A stretch of 64,000 nucleotides of DNA from Notamacropus eugenii (lineage: Eukaryota > Chordata > Mammalia > Diprotodontia > Macropodidae): contig NC_092872.1 of the NCBI RefSeq assembly GCF_028372415.1, positions 259,433,008 to 259,497,007 on the forward strand. The letters are read 5' to 3'. Below are positions 10,636 to 22,369 of this stretch, piece by piece (the stretch's first letter is position 1; each line of letters opens with the position of its first letter). The notes beneath the pieces were generated by a model. That model did no database searches. It saw only the letters and a program-made list of their open reading frames with translations, and was not told the DNA's origin. The translations under genes and the position numbers were made by a program.

Positions 10636-10835
10636 AGTAGTTCCTTAACACCTTTGCCTCAGTTTCCTCCTCTGTAAGATGAGCTGGAGAAGGAAATGAT
10701 ATACCCCTCCAGTATCCAGTTGCTTAACACCATTTGCCTCAGTTTTCTCCTCTGTAAAATGAGCTGGAGAAGGAAATGACAAACCTCTCCAGTATCTCTG
10801 ACAAGAAAACCCAAATGGGGTCATGAAGAGCATCA
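10636..10835 (+). mobile_element. MAR1-like SINE 3' half with internal tandem duplication
   Basis: The module gcctcagtttcctcctctgt ... gagctggagaaggaaatga ... ctccagtatc occurs twice, at about 10647-10722 and 10725-10799. It is followed once by the tail aacccaaatggggtcatgaa. The tRNA-like head is missing. Confidence 0.8.
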
Positions 10836-10859
10836 CTGAGTACAGCTTCTCTCCCATAT

Positions 10860-11420
10860 TGACAGAGGCCGAGACAGTTAATGGACTGTCCCAATTCATA
10901 CAGGGAGGGGTGAGGAGCAGAACTGAGATTCAAACCTAGGTCCTCAGAGTGCCCAGAGAAGTGAGTCTACAATGGTGGAGAGGATACTTACCTGGGTTGG
11001 CTTTATGAAAGAGGAGCCTGATGCCCAAAGAAAAGTGACTCCCCCAAGGTCACGCAGGTTGGAAGGAGACAGAACAGGGATGCAAATTCAGGTCCTCTGG
11101 TTCCAAAGCCAGGACATTCCTCTACATTACACCGTCTCTAATCTGACAGTATGGACAGAGTGGAATGGGAAGAGGTGGTTTGTTCTTCCTGTGACATTAC
11201 AAACAACTCACATTTAAGCCCTAGAACCTTCTTTCCTAAATATACACCTTTGAGGTATTAATATAAATCTAATTGACTCCATCTGACAGATGGAGAAGCT
11301 GAGATTGAGAAGAGAATTGAGCTGTCTACAATCTTAAAGCGAGTAAGTCTCAGAGCTAGGATTTGAATTCAAATCTCCTGACTCCCAACTTCAGAGTTCT
11401 TTTTACTATACCAGATGCCT
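10860..11420 (-). mobile_element. Reverse MIR/CORE-SINE cluster
   Basis: Pieces at 10862-10960, 11010-11150 (gtgactcccccaaggtcacg) and 11195-11420 (ctgacagatggagaagctga, ggatttgaattcaaatctcc). All are reversed and old. Confidence 0.7.
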
Positions 11421-11424
11421 CAAG

Positions 11425-11453
11425 GGCTGGGAAGAGTCTTAGAGATAATTCAG

Positions 11454-11512
<59 letters not shown>

Positions 11513-11665
11513 TTTATAGATGAGGAATCAGAGAGGGGAAGTGATGTACGCAGGGTCACACAGCTATTAAACAGGACCATAGATTTAGAGCTACAGGGGA
11601 CTTAGCAAACCCAACACCCTCATTGTACTCATCAGGAAACTGAAACCCAGAAAGGTGGAGTAGAG
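11425..11665 (-). mobile_element. Two reverse MIRs, the first split by a (CA)n
   Basis: 11425-11580 is reverse MIR, with a pure (AC)n of about 55 bases (11456-11510) exactly where the core normally reads 'cccattttacag'. 11580-11665 is a second copy (ttagagctacaggggactta). Confidence 0.75.
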
Positions 11666-11697
11666 GAAGTCCCAATAACAATGAACCCTGGGAAATT

Positions 11698-11925
11698 AGA
11701 AGTTAGAAAAGTCTATTTCAATACAACCTAACAAGCATTTTTAAAGTGCCAACGAAGTGCAAGGTGATGGGGACCATAGAAACATAGATCTGCCATTTAG
11801 TCTAACCCTCTTATTTTACAGACTGGGAAACTGAATCACAGAATGCCTAAGTGACTTGTCTTAATAAGCATCACCAAAAAAATCCAATACCTGCTTCCAA
11901 GGAGCAGAGACTCCAATAATAATAA
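11698..11925 (-). mobile_element. L2 tail, reverse, with nested MIR
   Basis: L2 tail complement (aacaagcatttttaaagtgc) to 11768, a reverse MIR at 11770-11862 (ttattttacagactgggaaa), then L2 resumes (acctgcttccaaggagcaga). Confidence 0.65.
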
Positions 11926-11999
11926 GGGAACTCCAAAATGTAAACAGGTAAATACCAGACAATTTGAGAGAGAAAGCCCTAAAAATCAGAATGTTAGGA

Positions 12000-13085
12000 G
12001 AGGCCTTCTTTCCATACTGAGTGGTTCATGAGCTAGCTACCCTTGAAAGAAGCCAGCCTCCCAACAGAGGGAGGTCAATGCATTTCAGGAATGGCTGACA
12101 GTCCATGGAGGAGGACAATGAATGCCACATTTGGGAAACAGTATGTTGGACCGTCCGGCATCCAGTATTGGCTGCTACGTTGGGCTCTGATGCCTTAATC
12201 AGCTTCTTTTCTTGGGGAACAAGGGGCAACAGCCGAAAGCAACCCCAAGAGTCAAGGCTCACAATGAGTCAAGACTCCCTGATTCTTGCAGCAGAACCTG
12301 GCCAGAATTCTTGTGTTTTGCCCTGAAAACCCTTAGTTGCTAAAAGACTATAAAATGAGGGTGGAAACGGCTGAAATACTGTGAAGGGGAAACAGCTAGA
12401 GAAGAGGACCCCCATGTGGGTGATTTATAGGCTCTCCCAGGAATGGCACTTAGTATGCAAAAGTACTTAGCAGAGACAGGAGGTGGATGGGACATGTATG
12501 TGGTGGGACAGGTGTGAGGGGACTCCCTCAGGTTCTTCTCACCTCCTGACCCAGACACCTCCAAAGGGGTGGCATCTGCTGGACACGATGATTTTAAATT
12601 CCCTTTGTCAGAGTCACATAGCCCAGGTTTGACACATGCAGCCTCCCCATCACAACTCTCTCTGAACCTAGAGAAAGGCTTAGAGGGTGTTGTCAAAGAT
12701 AGGTCTGTCACTGACTTTGTGAGATCCATCTCTGCTCAGCCCTTCCATGCACTCTGTCTAAGATCTCAGGTGGCTTACAACGCATTCGAATGCATCAGAC
12801 TTTCCCTAGGGACAAACATAATGCCTAAAAAATCCATCCAAATAACTAGACTCCCCAGAGCTGCCTTAGTCTGGTTCAGCGAGGTTTCAGCACGATCTCT
12901 TGTTTTCTCTCTTGTCAGCACACTCAGCACTACGGCTACAGGACAAGCACCAGTTTGGGGACCACTGGCCCAGACACCAGACTTTTCTACTGGGGTAGCA
13001 TGCCTGGCAGCAGCTGCTGTCTCCCTGCCCTCAAAGTTCACCTACCTTGTCTCCTTTATTATGCAAACTCATCAGAGCCTATAGA
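12000..13085. other. Unclassified block with the longest non-repeat open frame on its strand
   Basis: I recognise no repeat family or protein family here. A plus-strand frame of 171 codons (12569-13084) and a minus-strand frame of 129 codons (12340-12729) overlap. The plus frame translates as a mixed S/A/L-rich sequence with no motif I know. CTATAAAATG at 12349 is TATA-like. The block could be old LTR or DNA-transposon sequence, or simply unique sequence. Its edges (MIR/L2 on the left, microsatellite near 13330 on the right) do not decide this. Confidence 0.35.
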
Positions 13086-13309
13086 GTTTAAACCTTGAAT
13101 ATCTAAACATTAGATTAATGTCTGGAGAGGAATAAAGTAGGTTTGGGATGGAAAGAATAACCTCCTTTGAGCCATTTTCAGGCCACTGGGCAGAGTGCCA
13201 AGGGAATCAGGTCATCATTGTTCCATGTTCAACCTGGGGTGGAGGGAGAGAAAAAAAAGATTCACTTTCTCACCAAGTCCAGGTTCCCAAATACATATAT
13301 ACAGAGACA

Positions 13310-13386
13310 ATTGTCTTGCTACCATTCGAAGACCCTTCTCTGTCTCTGTCTCTCTCTCTCTCTTTCTCTCTCCCTCTCTTTCTCTC

Positions 13387-13442
<56 letters not shown>

Positions 13443-13500
13443 CACCTACTGTTGTCTGTGTATGTATAAATACATATTCACACCCATATGTATACATTTA
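13310..13500 (+). repeat. Compound (TC)n(AC)n microsatellite
   Basis: 13336-13387 is CT-rich and 13389-13439 is pure AC, followed by an impure TATG stretch. Open frames of SLSLS and THTHT type are artefacts. Confidence 0.95.
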
Positions 13501-13654
13501 TTAAATGTACCTAAATCATTACCCTCAGGGACTCCCTTCTAAGTGACATGAGGATAGTAGAATAAAGTTCCAAAATAAAGTCAAGTCCTGCCTCCCCATC
13601 CTTTCATCTCCTACAAAGCAAAGTCTTCCTCCTTCTCTCAAACCATTCTTACCA

Positions 13655-13825
13655 TGTTACAGAGTCAGCGTTAGAAAGTGCCTTAGAGAACATCTAGTCT
13701 GATCCCCTAACTTTACAGATGAGGAAACAGAAGGCCAGATAGGGGAAATGAAGAAAGAGATGACACAGTGAGTGAGTGGTAAAGCCTGGAGGAGACCCCA
13801 GACACCAGACTCTCAGTCATCATGT
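13655..13825 (-). mobile_element. MIR, reverse
   Basis: Near full length: ccttagagaacatctagtct, tttacagatgaggaaacaga, and agtgagtggtaaagcctgga in reverse-MIR order. Confidence 0.8.
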
Positions 13826-14039
13826 CATCCCTCCCCTGTGGGCCAGTCTAGACTGGACTCCTCTGGAGCAATGGGCACCTGAATGATGAAATGAAGGTAT
13901 CCACAGACAATAGCAGAGACCAGACCGTAGCAATGGGGATGAGTGCAATCATTCTTAAATGTCCTCACCCTCATGGGCTATTTCTTCTTTATCCCTTCTA
14001 TCATCCACCTCTTACACAGCAGAAGGCACATTCTAGCCA

Positions 14040-14195
14040 AATAAATCAATCAACATGGATTTATTAAGTACCTACTATGTGCCAGACACTGTTAGGTGGT
14101 GGATATACAAAGGTAAACCAATACTCCCCAAGGAGCTTGCATTCTCACAGAGAAAACAAAGTGTGTGTAGGCTTATACAAAATACAGCAAAAATA
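14040..14195 (-). mobile_element. L2 3' tail, reverse
   Basis: tttattaagtacctactatg, tgccagacactgttaggtgg, then aaggagcttgcattctcaca: the standard reverse-L2 order. Confidence 0.8.
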
Positions 14196-14384
14196 ATCAA
14201 TACTTTTAAAATTCCCAGTCCCAGAGACCTTTCCTGAGACAGGTCAGTCTGAGCTAGATGCCCGCAGAGAAGACTGAGAAGCAGTCTCAGGTTGGAAAGG
14301 TTATTGTGCCTCAGTCTCCATCCCTGGCCCCACATTTCTCCTACCATTTTTTAAATATTACAAGTCCTGACAACTAGAAACAGT

Positions 14385-14830
14385 TAGTTAGGTGATGCCT
14401 TGAGTCTTGGATGCAATTTCAGCCCCAGACACTTAACCAGCTGTGCAGTTCTGGGCAAGTCTCTCTAATCTCTGCTTGCCTTAGTTTCCTCACTTATAAA
14501 TTAGGAATCATAATATCGTTTACCTCACAGGGTTGTTGTGACGATCAAATGAGATATTTGTAAAGCGCTTGGCACCATCCCATCACACTATAGATGCATA
14601 ATAAATGTTTGCTACTGGACATTGTAAGATTAGAAGCCATGTAATCCATTTCTTTTAGAGATGAATAAACTAAGATTTGGAGCAGTGAACAATAATAATA
14701 AATGTAAATAGCAATGATGATAATAACAGCCTTTATAGAACATTTGAAGGTTTGAGAAGTGGTTTTCATCTCTTATCTCACTTGATTCCCTTTGAGGCAT
14801 GTGTTACAAATAATACTATTTTGAAAGCAC
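14385..14830. mobile_element. MIR/THER CORE-SINEs, forward then reverse
   Basis: 14385-14616 is a full-length forward copy with CORE (ctgtgcagttctgggcaagt) and L2-like tail (taaagcgcttggcaccatcc ... ataataaatgtttgct). Reverse pieces follow at 14617-14690 and 14690-14830 (agcctttatagaacatttga). Confidence 0.8.
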
Positions 14831-14859
14831 AGAGAATTTTTTTAAAGCCCTGGGACTGA

Positions 14860-15006
14860 GAAGGTCTCTTCTAGCTCTCATATTGCATGTTCCATGTTTT
14901 GAAGTTCCTTTTGGCTCTGACATTCTGTGTTCTGGATTCTAAGGTCTCCTCTAGTTCAAATATTCTGTGTTCCAAGGTTTCTTCCAGCTTTGACATTCTG
15001 CGTTCT
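14860..15006 (+). repeat. SINE-tail minisatellite, second array
   Basis: About four imperfect units containing ggctctgacattctgtgttc and aaggtctcctctagttcaaa. Confidence 0.75.
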
Positions 15007-15099
15007 TCTCATTCGCTCCCTGGTCCTTTCATTTCTTCACCCACTACCACTCTAGAAGGACAAGAGGCCATGTTTTGGAGGACTTAACTCTTTCAGCTC

Positions 15100-15540
15100 T
15101 GAACCCTCTGCTGTGCTGATTGGGGAGCACCTCCCATACCTCTCTAGATTTAGAGAAGCTCTTTATTCTACTGCTTTCTTCCCACCATATGGCCTTGCTA
15201 CCATATGAAGATTCTCTACACCTCTCTCTCCATGTTTTCCAGTTCTAGAACCATGATTGAATTTATATTGCTTTGGCAGAGAAGCCATACTTAGATTTGT
15301 CTTTCCTGGCAGATTATACTGAACGTGCAAAGATATTTCCCACCTGGTTTCATTCCAAGTGATCACATGGAAACTTTGGTGAACCTTCTGACTGTGGGCG
15401 TCTGACAGAAATTTTTTTAATTGACTATGGAGCCTGCGGAATTGATGACTCAAAAAGTGCTGAGTTAAAACTGAGTGTTTATATAAAAGGGGCGATCCAC
15501 CCATCTCTCAATCTCTTTTCCTTCCTGGAAACACATAAGG
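15100..15540. other. Unclassified block with strong TATA-like box
   Basis: Non-repeat by inspection. 15477-15490 reads GTTTATATAAAAGG, a very good TATA-box match on the plus strand, followed by a pyrimidine-rich stretch. The minus strand has a 113-codon frame (15163-15504) without recognisable domain. It could be a lone promoter, an old LTR-like fragment or chance; no downstream exon is recognised. Confidence 0.35.
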
Positions 15541-15915
15541 CACGATTACTTTGAGCTGCCAGGTTGGAGACCAGCAGTTCATCTCATTTCCCCACCTGCT
15601 TGCCATGTGTCTGTGAAGACATGTTGTCTTGATTTTTTGTATTTGTTTTTTCCTAGTCTTAGGTAAATGGGTATTATGAGAGGAAAGTGCTAGGTCAGCC
15701 CTGTGAGTCTGAGAGATCCCAAACTTCCATCAGAGATCTCTCTGTGTTAAAAGCCACAGCTCCTCAGGGTTATCCCCCAGATCCTAAGGAGAGTAGTATA
15801 TAGCCACTCTCTGGATACCCCAACCTGTGAGTAGGAATGTCCAGCCCCCAGAGGGGTCTCCACTGCTACTGAAGAGCATGGTCAGTCTCCCCTCACCTTC
15901 ACTGTAATGCTCCAA
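15541..15915. other. Unassigned, non-coding
   Basis: No repeat or exon recognised. Confidence 0.4.
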
Positions 15916-15919
15916 ACTA

Positions 15920-16085
15920 GAGCCTGTTCCTCCCTTTGGTGCATTGTCTCCCCTTGTTACAATGTAGTTCCTAGAAATTCCCTTTGGTAATTGTATCCCT
16001 AGTACTGACCACAGTGCCTAGACTACAGTAAGTGCTAAATAAATGCATTTTCTTTCCTCCATCCATCCATCTATCCATCCATTCA
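15920..16085 (+). mobile_element. L2 3' tail and (CATC)n
   Basis: Ends with gtgcctagactacagtaagt-gctaaataaatgc, the L2 3' end, followed directly by catccatccatctatccatc (16057-16085), probably tail-derived. Confidence 0.8.
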
Positions 16086-16094
16086 TAATGAGTC

Positions 16095-16375
16095 CCTTAT
16101 CTCTGAAAGTCTATATTCTGGGCTCAAAGGACATTGGTGTCAGATGACTCATACAGGTTCTGGTATTTACTAGTCTTGTAAATGACACTGGAGTACTCAC
16201 TTATCCTTTCAAAGCCTTAAAAATCTTAAAAGGCTTTGAAAATGAGATTAATTTTACAGACAAGGAAACTGAGAGATGAGTTGATTTGTCCAAGGCCCCT
16301 CAGCTAACAACTGGTAGAGGTGGAATTTGAACCTGTAGGCTCTAATCTAGGACCATTTCTACCTCATCTTGCTTC
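16095..16375. mobile_element. Forward and reverse MIR head to head
   Basis: Forward remnant 16095-16225 (tatttactagtcttgtaaat), then reverse 16250-16370 (tacagacaaggaaactgaga). The junction 16209-16236 is a small palindrome (aaagcctt ... aaggcttt). Confidence 0.6.
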
Positions 16376-16890
16376 CAGGATCACTGGTCTCATAATGAGT
16401 GGTATTCTTTGAATAGTTCTCCTGGGCCCAGTCTCAGGACTAAGCCAGCTTCCTATGAACTGTCTGACCTGAGCAGCCACAGCTCTGGAGGTAGTGACTT
16501 GATATCAGGGAAGCCCTTGACAATGACTCTCTGTGAGCCCACCAGCAGGACTCTGGGGATCTGGACAGAGGCCACTGGGAGCCCACGTGCAGCTGCCAGG
16601 GGCCAGGAGGAGACCCAGAAAATGAATGATGAGGGGGGCACTCTGTCCCTCAGCGTACAGAGCCCCCAGATTGATGTGGCCAGATAAGGGAGACATAATG
16701 GGCTGGTTCAGGCTGGGCCCAGAGCACAGATGAAAGGAGAAGAGACATAAATAAAGTGGGGGAGAAAGGAAAGACAGGGTGCTGGCAGGCAGAAATAAAT
16801 CCCCAACTCACAGGATGGACAGGCCAGGAGGGAGGGAGGGGGCTCCCATCTGGGAGTTGGAGAGGGGAGAGGCTCACAGGATCAGAATGA
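16376..16890. other. Unassigned, non-coding
   Basis: No repeat recognised. Short overlapping frames on both strands lack family resemblance. Confidence 0.4.
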
Positions 16891-16894
16891 TACT

Positions 16895-17570
16895 GGACCA
16901 TAGCATTAAATTAGGCAAGGGTCTAGGAGCTCTTTTGACCTAAGAGGGGGGAAACTGAGATCCAGAGAGGGGAAGACATTTGCCCAAAGCAGCATTTAGA
17001 GCCCAGACCCTGGCAGTTCCACATACACAGAGGTAGAGGGTCAATGCATACATTCACAGAGTGTTTGTGAATATACACACTGACCTCCTGCCCATCTATC
17101 TGTCCCAGGACAGTCATGTGTGCCACAGGTTTAGAGCTAGAAAAGATATTAGAGATCATCTCTTCCAATTCTTCCTCCCTCCTCCACCCTTGCCACACAG
17201 GGGAAACTGAGGCCCAGAGAGGGGAAGGGATTTGCCCAAAGTAAGCAGAAAAAGCAGGATTCAAATCCTTATATGTCTGTCTATCTAGTGATATATCCTA
17301 AATTCAGTTTAAAAATTCACAAAATCAAATGTTCAACGAAAATTAAAACTAATTTTATCTGAAACCGTCAACTCCTAACAGCCTCAGCCTCTGCAGCCTT
17401 CAGGGCTTGCAACCAGCACATAGACCACATGAATTCCAGTATTATAACTCCTCTTTTACAGATGAAGACAGGGAGAATATTTGCCCAGAATCAAAAAGCA
17501 GGTCTGGATTCATACCCAGGGTTCCCGACTCCAAGTCAGATGTGTTTCTCATTATACTATTGACAATAGC
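16895..17570 (-). mobile_element. Three reverse MIR copies
   Basis: 16895-17010 (gggaaactgagatccagaga), 17125-17275 (ttagagctagaaaagatatt ... gaggcccagagaggggaagg) and 17430-17565 (ttttacagatgaagacaggg). Unassigned linkers of about 110 and 150 bases lie between. Confidence 0.75.
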
Positions 17571-17639
17571 CTTGGGGGGTCTACTCTCTAGGTAGTTTAG
17601 AAGGCAGAGTTTTTAATTAAAGAGAGGGTTATTAAAAAA

Positions 17640-17785
17640 TAAAACTTTTATATATGTGTGTATATATGTATATATATATGTACATATGTATGTGTGTATA
17701 TATATGTATATGTGTGAATGTGTGCGTATATTCACACATACACATATATGTGTGTGTGTGTGTGTATATATATACTGTATATTGT
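17640..17785. repeat. (TATG/TG)n microsatellite
   Basis: Alternating TA/TG/CA tract, partly self-complementary. Confidence 0.9.
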
Positions 17786-17894
17786 CTGCAACAGGAAAAG
17801 TCATCTAACACAAGGGGCCAAGGAGTAGAGAGGTGGACCACTGGGTAGAGTGACTGTGGAAGGGGGCAGGTTTGAATGAGGTGTAGCATCAGGT

Positions 17895-18540
17895 ATAGCC
17901 TTGACTTACAGAATTATAGAATCACAGAATTTGAAAATTGGAAGGGATCTGGGAGCTCAAAAGCAGACATCAGGCCTTTGCTTAACACCACCAAGGAGAA
18001 GGAATCTGTGACTTTCCAGGGCAGTCTGTCCCATCCTGGGACAGTTTTCAGGGTTGGAAAGTATTTCTTGGCATTGAAAACATAAACTGGCCTCCTTGGT
18101 CCTGGTTCTGCCCTCTGTGGCTAAGCAGGACAAGAGTAATCCCTCTTCCAAAGGATAACCCTTCCAATACTGGAAGATCACTATCATGTATATCATCAGT
18201 CTTCTCATCAGTTCTTTCCATATATCCTTTCACTGAACTGGCTGCCATCTTCAAGACACTACAGCTTATGAAGGTCCTTTCTTAACTGACCCACCCCTAC
18301 CACACCCCCACAGATATGATATGAGCTGGGCAGAGAACAAAGAAATTATCACCCTACATAGGCCTGGATGCTACATCTCTGAGCATAGCCCAAGATCTCA
18401 TCAGCCTCCTTGGTTGCCCCATCCCACCGGTGATTCCTCTTAAGTCCACCAGACTTCCAGATCTTTTTTTCCCAGACAAACTGCCAGAGCTAGCCTGTGG
18501 GTTTGTTCAGGTCACTCCCCCAACTCACTTGTCCAGCCTG
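17895..18540 (-). mobile_element. CR1/L3 LINE, 3' region, reverse
   Basis: Read backwards it follows the mammalian CR1/L3 3' end: ttggaagggatctgggagct, tttgcttaacaccaccaagg, ggcagtctgtcccatcctgg, ttctgccctctgtggctaag, atcactatcatgtatatcat, then cccaagatctcatcagcctc and acttccagatctttttttcc. The order is intact over about 640 bases. No useful open frame remains. Confidence 0.8.
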
Positions 18541-18739
18541 GAATATCATCCTGTTCCCACAGAGACCTATCTGTGGAGAGACAAGGGGAACTCAGAGAAG
18601 CAGCAGGTCTCCCTTGCTCCATCGTGAAGAGAGTGGGGGGATGCCACCTTAGGCAGGAGAAACAACTCTCAGGACCCAAAGACTCACAGAATGTCAGACT
18701 TTGAGAGATCCTCTAATCTGATACTTTTCTAGTGCTTTA

Positions 18740-19105
18740 GGGGAGTTTTAGCTGTTTTAGATCATTAGACCTGAATTCAAGTCAAGAATGTGACCTTTAA
18801 GATCTGTGTGACCTTGGTAAGCTATCCAACTACTCCAGATACACACACACACACACACATATACATACATACATATATGTATATTCCAGGGGCCTGGAAT
18901 TTACAAAATACTTTACAAACATCTTCTCCCTAGATCCTCATAATAAGCCTGAGGGGAAGGAGGGGATGGACAGATAGCACTGTCCTCCTTTTATTGAATC
19001 TCAGAGAGGTCAAGTGACTTGTTCCTGAGCACACAGCTCCTAAGGGTCAGAGGAGGGAGTCAGATACAGGCTTAGCTCCAGGGGCAGGGTCTATTCACAT
19101 TCCTG
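18740..19105. mobile_element. MIR pieces flanking a (CA)n
   Basis: Forward remnant 18740-18838 (tgtgaccttggtaagctatc), (AC)/(AT) tract 18839-18880, then reverse 18885-19100 (aaatactttacaaacatctt, aggtcaagtgacttgttcct). Confidence 0.65.
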
Positions 19106-20815
19106 TCACCTGCACAATCTCCTCCATCACCTGTCAGACTCCTTCTAGCTAAGAATTTATGGTCCAATGAGCCTTTCTGAGACTGAGTTCCCTTGTCTGG
19201 AATACAGTGAGGGTGATGCACCACACACCTCACAACGTTGAGCTTGTGTGTCTATGTGTTGGGAAGGGAGTAGATCAGGGCACTGCTAGTAACTATTTAA
19301 CAGACTGGGGAAAAAATGTACACAGAACCTACTTTGAAATTTAACCAACATTATTGACCTTTTCCCCATCACTTTCTCAAGTCTAAACAATTAACACAAC
19401 AATAAATCAATCCTTAATATTTGCTGATTCCAAGGTATAAATGTTCATATTGGAAAATGAACAACTGATTCCCAAACAAAGTAGTTAGAGCTGGCTACAG
19501 CATGTCCTGGGTGAACAGCTCCACCCCTTAGTTGATGTAATCCCAGTATATAGAGAAGGGGCATACCCTCCCAACCCATAGGTGCACAAAAGGCTGGGGT
19601 TTCCAGAGCAGAAGATTCCAAGGATACCCCTGAATGGGACTGGGGTGGTACTGGTACTAGTGGTACTGTTGAGACCCTAGCTGATGCGGTCTCCGTAATA
19701 TCATCATGGATGTTTACTGCTCCAAACTCATCTAATCTGTTGGATTTGCCTTGATATCCCTGGTAATCCATTTTAACATCGGGATATTTAGCACAAAGAT
19801 AAAGCAAGAACAGAAGTACATCACACCCACACACACACCCACATACACACACACACACACCCACACACACACACACACACACAGACTCATTCTTTCTTCC
19901 TCTCTCACTTTGGTCCCTAAGCAAGATGGGCTCAAATTTTAAGTAGCTGCTTTCAAGATTCCTCCCCGCCCCACAAGTTCATTTCCCAGTGAGGCATGAC
20001 TAATGGACAATCACTCCCTTGCTTTCAAGACATAGTGTCTCAGTTACTGGATCAGTCCACTGTTGGGATGGATCACTCCATAAGGCTTAGTCAATGGTCC
20101 TCTGGTGCCTCCTCCAACTTTCGGATGCCCAGTAGTTCCAACTCCAATACTTCTCACCTAAGGTCAGGAAAGAATAAATGAAGCAAGGACAGACCAAACC
20201 ATATCGCCACACATTCTCAGGCAACTTGGCAACCCAAGAGGAAGGCAGGATAAGGTCTCCAGGCATTTTTACCCACCTGGAGGCTTAGAGTATTTCTTTC
20301 CTTAGTCTCTGCCAGAAAAAAGAAAACAGGATTTGGTGTGTCTGTGCCTTTTATGGGCACACTCAGTCTGGCTTCCCATCACTACACAGTAAGCAGACAA
20401 AAAGCAGTTACAGAATACCTGTGCATCCTCCAAATAAAGAGGAAGGGCCCCTTGATTATGTATCATCACACATTTCTAGGAGCAAGACTTCCAACTGGTT
20501 TGGCAGTGGGGAGAGTACACTGTGTCTACCAGGAGGACCTGGCTCTCATTGGCTTGTGATGGGTGGGGGTATTAACAGGGCTTCATACTTCATTAGCATG
20601 TTAATACCTCCTTGCTCAGGTTATCTGCCCTTACTTTCTTCAATTACAACAAGGTGGAAGGAGGGGGACAGATCCCTCCCTCTGCCTCTGTCCCCAAGAG
20701 GAAAATACTTTGTGATACTTAAAAGAAATGAGTATTGTGTAGTGAGTTCTCCTTCACTTGGAGTATTTAAGCAGAGCCTGGTTGACCACTGGTCATTTAT
20801 CCACAGCACAGTGGA
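19106..20815. other. Unassigned 1.7 kb with one (CA)n
   Basis: Pure and near-pure (CA)n at about 19822-19882. The rest shows no repeat I can name. Frames up to 160 codons (19445-19924 minus; 20421-20903 plus) run through low-complexity or repeat sequence or lack motifs, so I do not call a gene. Confidence 0.4.
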
Positions 20816-20816
20816 T

Positions 20817-21205
20817 GGCTTGACTGGTACAAGGAGTTATAGAAAACACTGTAGCTGGAGTCACAAAAGCCTGAGTTCAAATCTTGCCCCAGACACTTAT
20901 TAACTGTGTGACCCTGGCAAATCACTTAACAGCTGTTTGCCTCAGTTTCTTCATCTGTAAAAAGGGAATGATTGCACAACTCTCAGGGTTGTTGTGAGGA
21001 TTAAATGAGACAATAATTGTAAAATGCTTAAGCACAGTGCTGGCATATTGTAAGCACTATGTAAACGTTAGTTATCGTTACCATTATTTTGTGAGTCACA
21101 GAGAAGGTAAAATGTTTGTCCAAGGTTACCTCGCTAGCAAAAGGTGGAGTCTAGACCAGAACCCAGGTCTCACCCAAACTCTAAACTGGGGCTCATTCTT
21201 CTGCA
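20817..21205. mobile_element. Full-length MIR/THER, then reverse MIR
   Basis: 20817-21085 forward with head, CORE (aactgtgtgaccctggcaaa), hinge (gggttgttgtgaggattaaa) and L2-like tail (agcacagtgctggcatattg). 21090-21205 reverse (tgtttgtccaaggttacctc). Confidence 0.8.
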
Positions 21206-21604
21206 ATGACCCAATGATCTCTTCCTCCACCTCCACCATCACCCCACCTTAGATCTCCAACAGAAATGGAGCCTTCCACTCCTGTCTGAACAGAGATGCT
21301 CCTGATTACAGATCCAATGCCCAACTCTGCCCACCACCCCCAGGGGATTCTCATAACTGGACCCCCTGTGTCACAACTTAAAACATAAAGGGAAAAACCT
21401 CCTCTGAGGGAGGTTGGTTTGGCTTGGGACAGTGCCAAAGGAGGAAAGAGAGCCTAACACTTTAAAAGGAAGAATTCCAGCAATGGTTGGAGGGTTTCCT
21501 TTCTGAAAACAGTTTTCTGAGGGATACAGAGACTAAAGCTCTGGGCTCTGTCTCCAGCCCTGGTGGAGGAGAACTGAAACCAGATGCAAGGAGTTGAGAA
21601 TGAA
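21206..21604. other. Unassigned, non-coding
   Basis: No repeat or exon recognised. Confidence 0.4.
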
Positions 21605-22362
21605 CCTGGAAAAAGACTTCAGAAACCCTTCAGTACAACACTGCCTCTCCCCATTCTACAGGTGAGGAAACTGAGGCCCAGGGAAGTTGAGAGACTTGCC
21701 CAAAGTCACATAGACAATAAATGTCAGGTGACATTTGAATCCAGTCCTTTGGGTTCCAAAGCCAGTGATCTTTCTACTGTATCCCCTTGCCTCCATATTG
21801 AAAGGAGAGGGAGGAACCTCCTAGGGAGAGAGCTGGGCTTCTCAAATCCCAGCTTGGGGAAGACAAATGTTCTGCTCTTTTGGAGCAAGGTAGCAATCTA
21901 ATCCAATAGCCCCATCCAAAGCATTTATTCTAACACTAGATTCTAGAGATAGAAAGACAAAATGGAATGCAGTTTCTGCCCTCTCTCCTGGTGGTGGGGT
22001 GAGAGGGGAGTGTGGGAAACAGATACGTCTATATATGATTATTTAGAAAAGGAGAAATCTTTCATGATTTGGGGAATTAGAAATGAGTTCCCATAGGAGG
22101 GAGTACCTGGACGGAACTTTGAAGGAAACTAGGAATTCCAAAAGACAGAGGAGGAGGGAGTGCATTCAAGGCCCGGGGGCAGGAAGCATCTTGGTGGAGT
22201 GAGTCAGACCACCTAGTCTCCAATGAATACTTGCCCTGCCGAGGACTACACCTGTGACTTAGAACAAGTCTTTGTGCCTCAGTTTCCTCATCTGTACAAT
22301 GAGAAGGCTGGATCAGATGACTTTTAGAGTCCCTTCCAGCTCTATGCCCCATGATTTCAGGA
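21605..22362. mobile_element. Reverse MIR, reverse L2 tail, forward MIR
   Basis: 21605-21795 reverse MIR (aggtgaggaaactgaggccc). 21890-22175 reverse L2 (aaagcatttattctaacact ... ttgaaggaaactaggaattc). 22200-22362 forward MIR (gcctcagtttcctcatctgt, agagtcccttccagctctat). Confidence 0.7.
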
Positions 22363-22369
22363 GCCTCAG

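Noticed and set aside
13148-13542. Several overlapping frames of 76-118 codons with THTHTH, SLSLSL and CVCVCV
   Set aside because: All run through the (TC)n(AC)n microsatellite, with no non-repetitive support.
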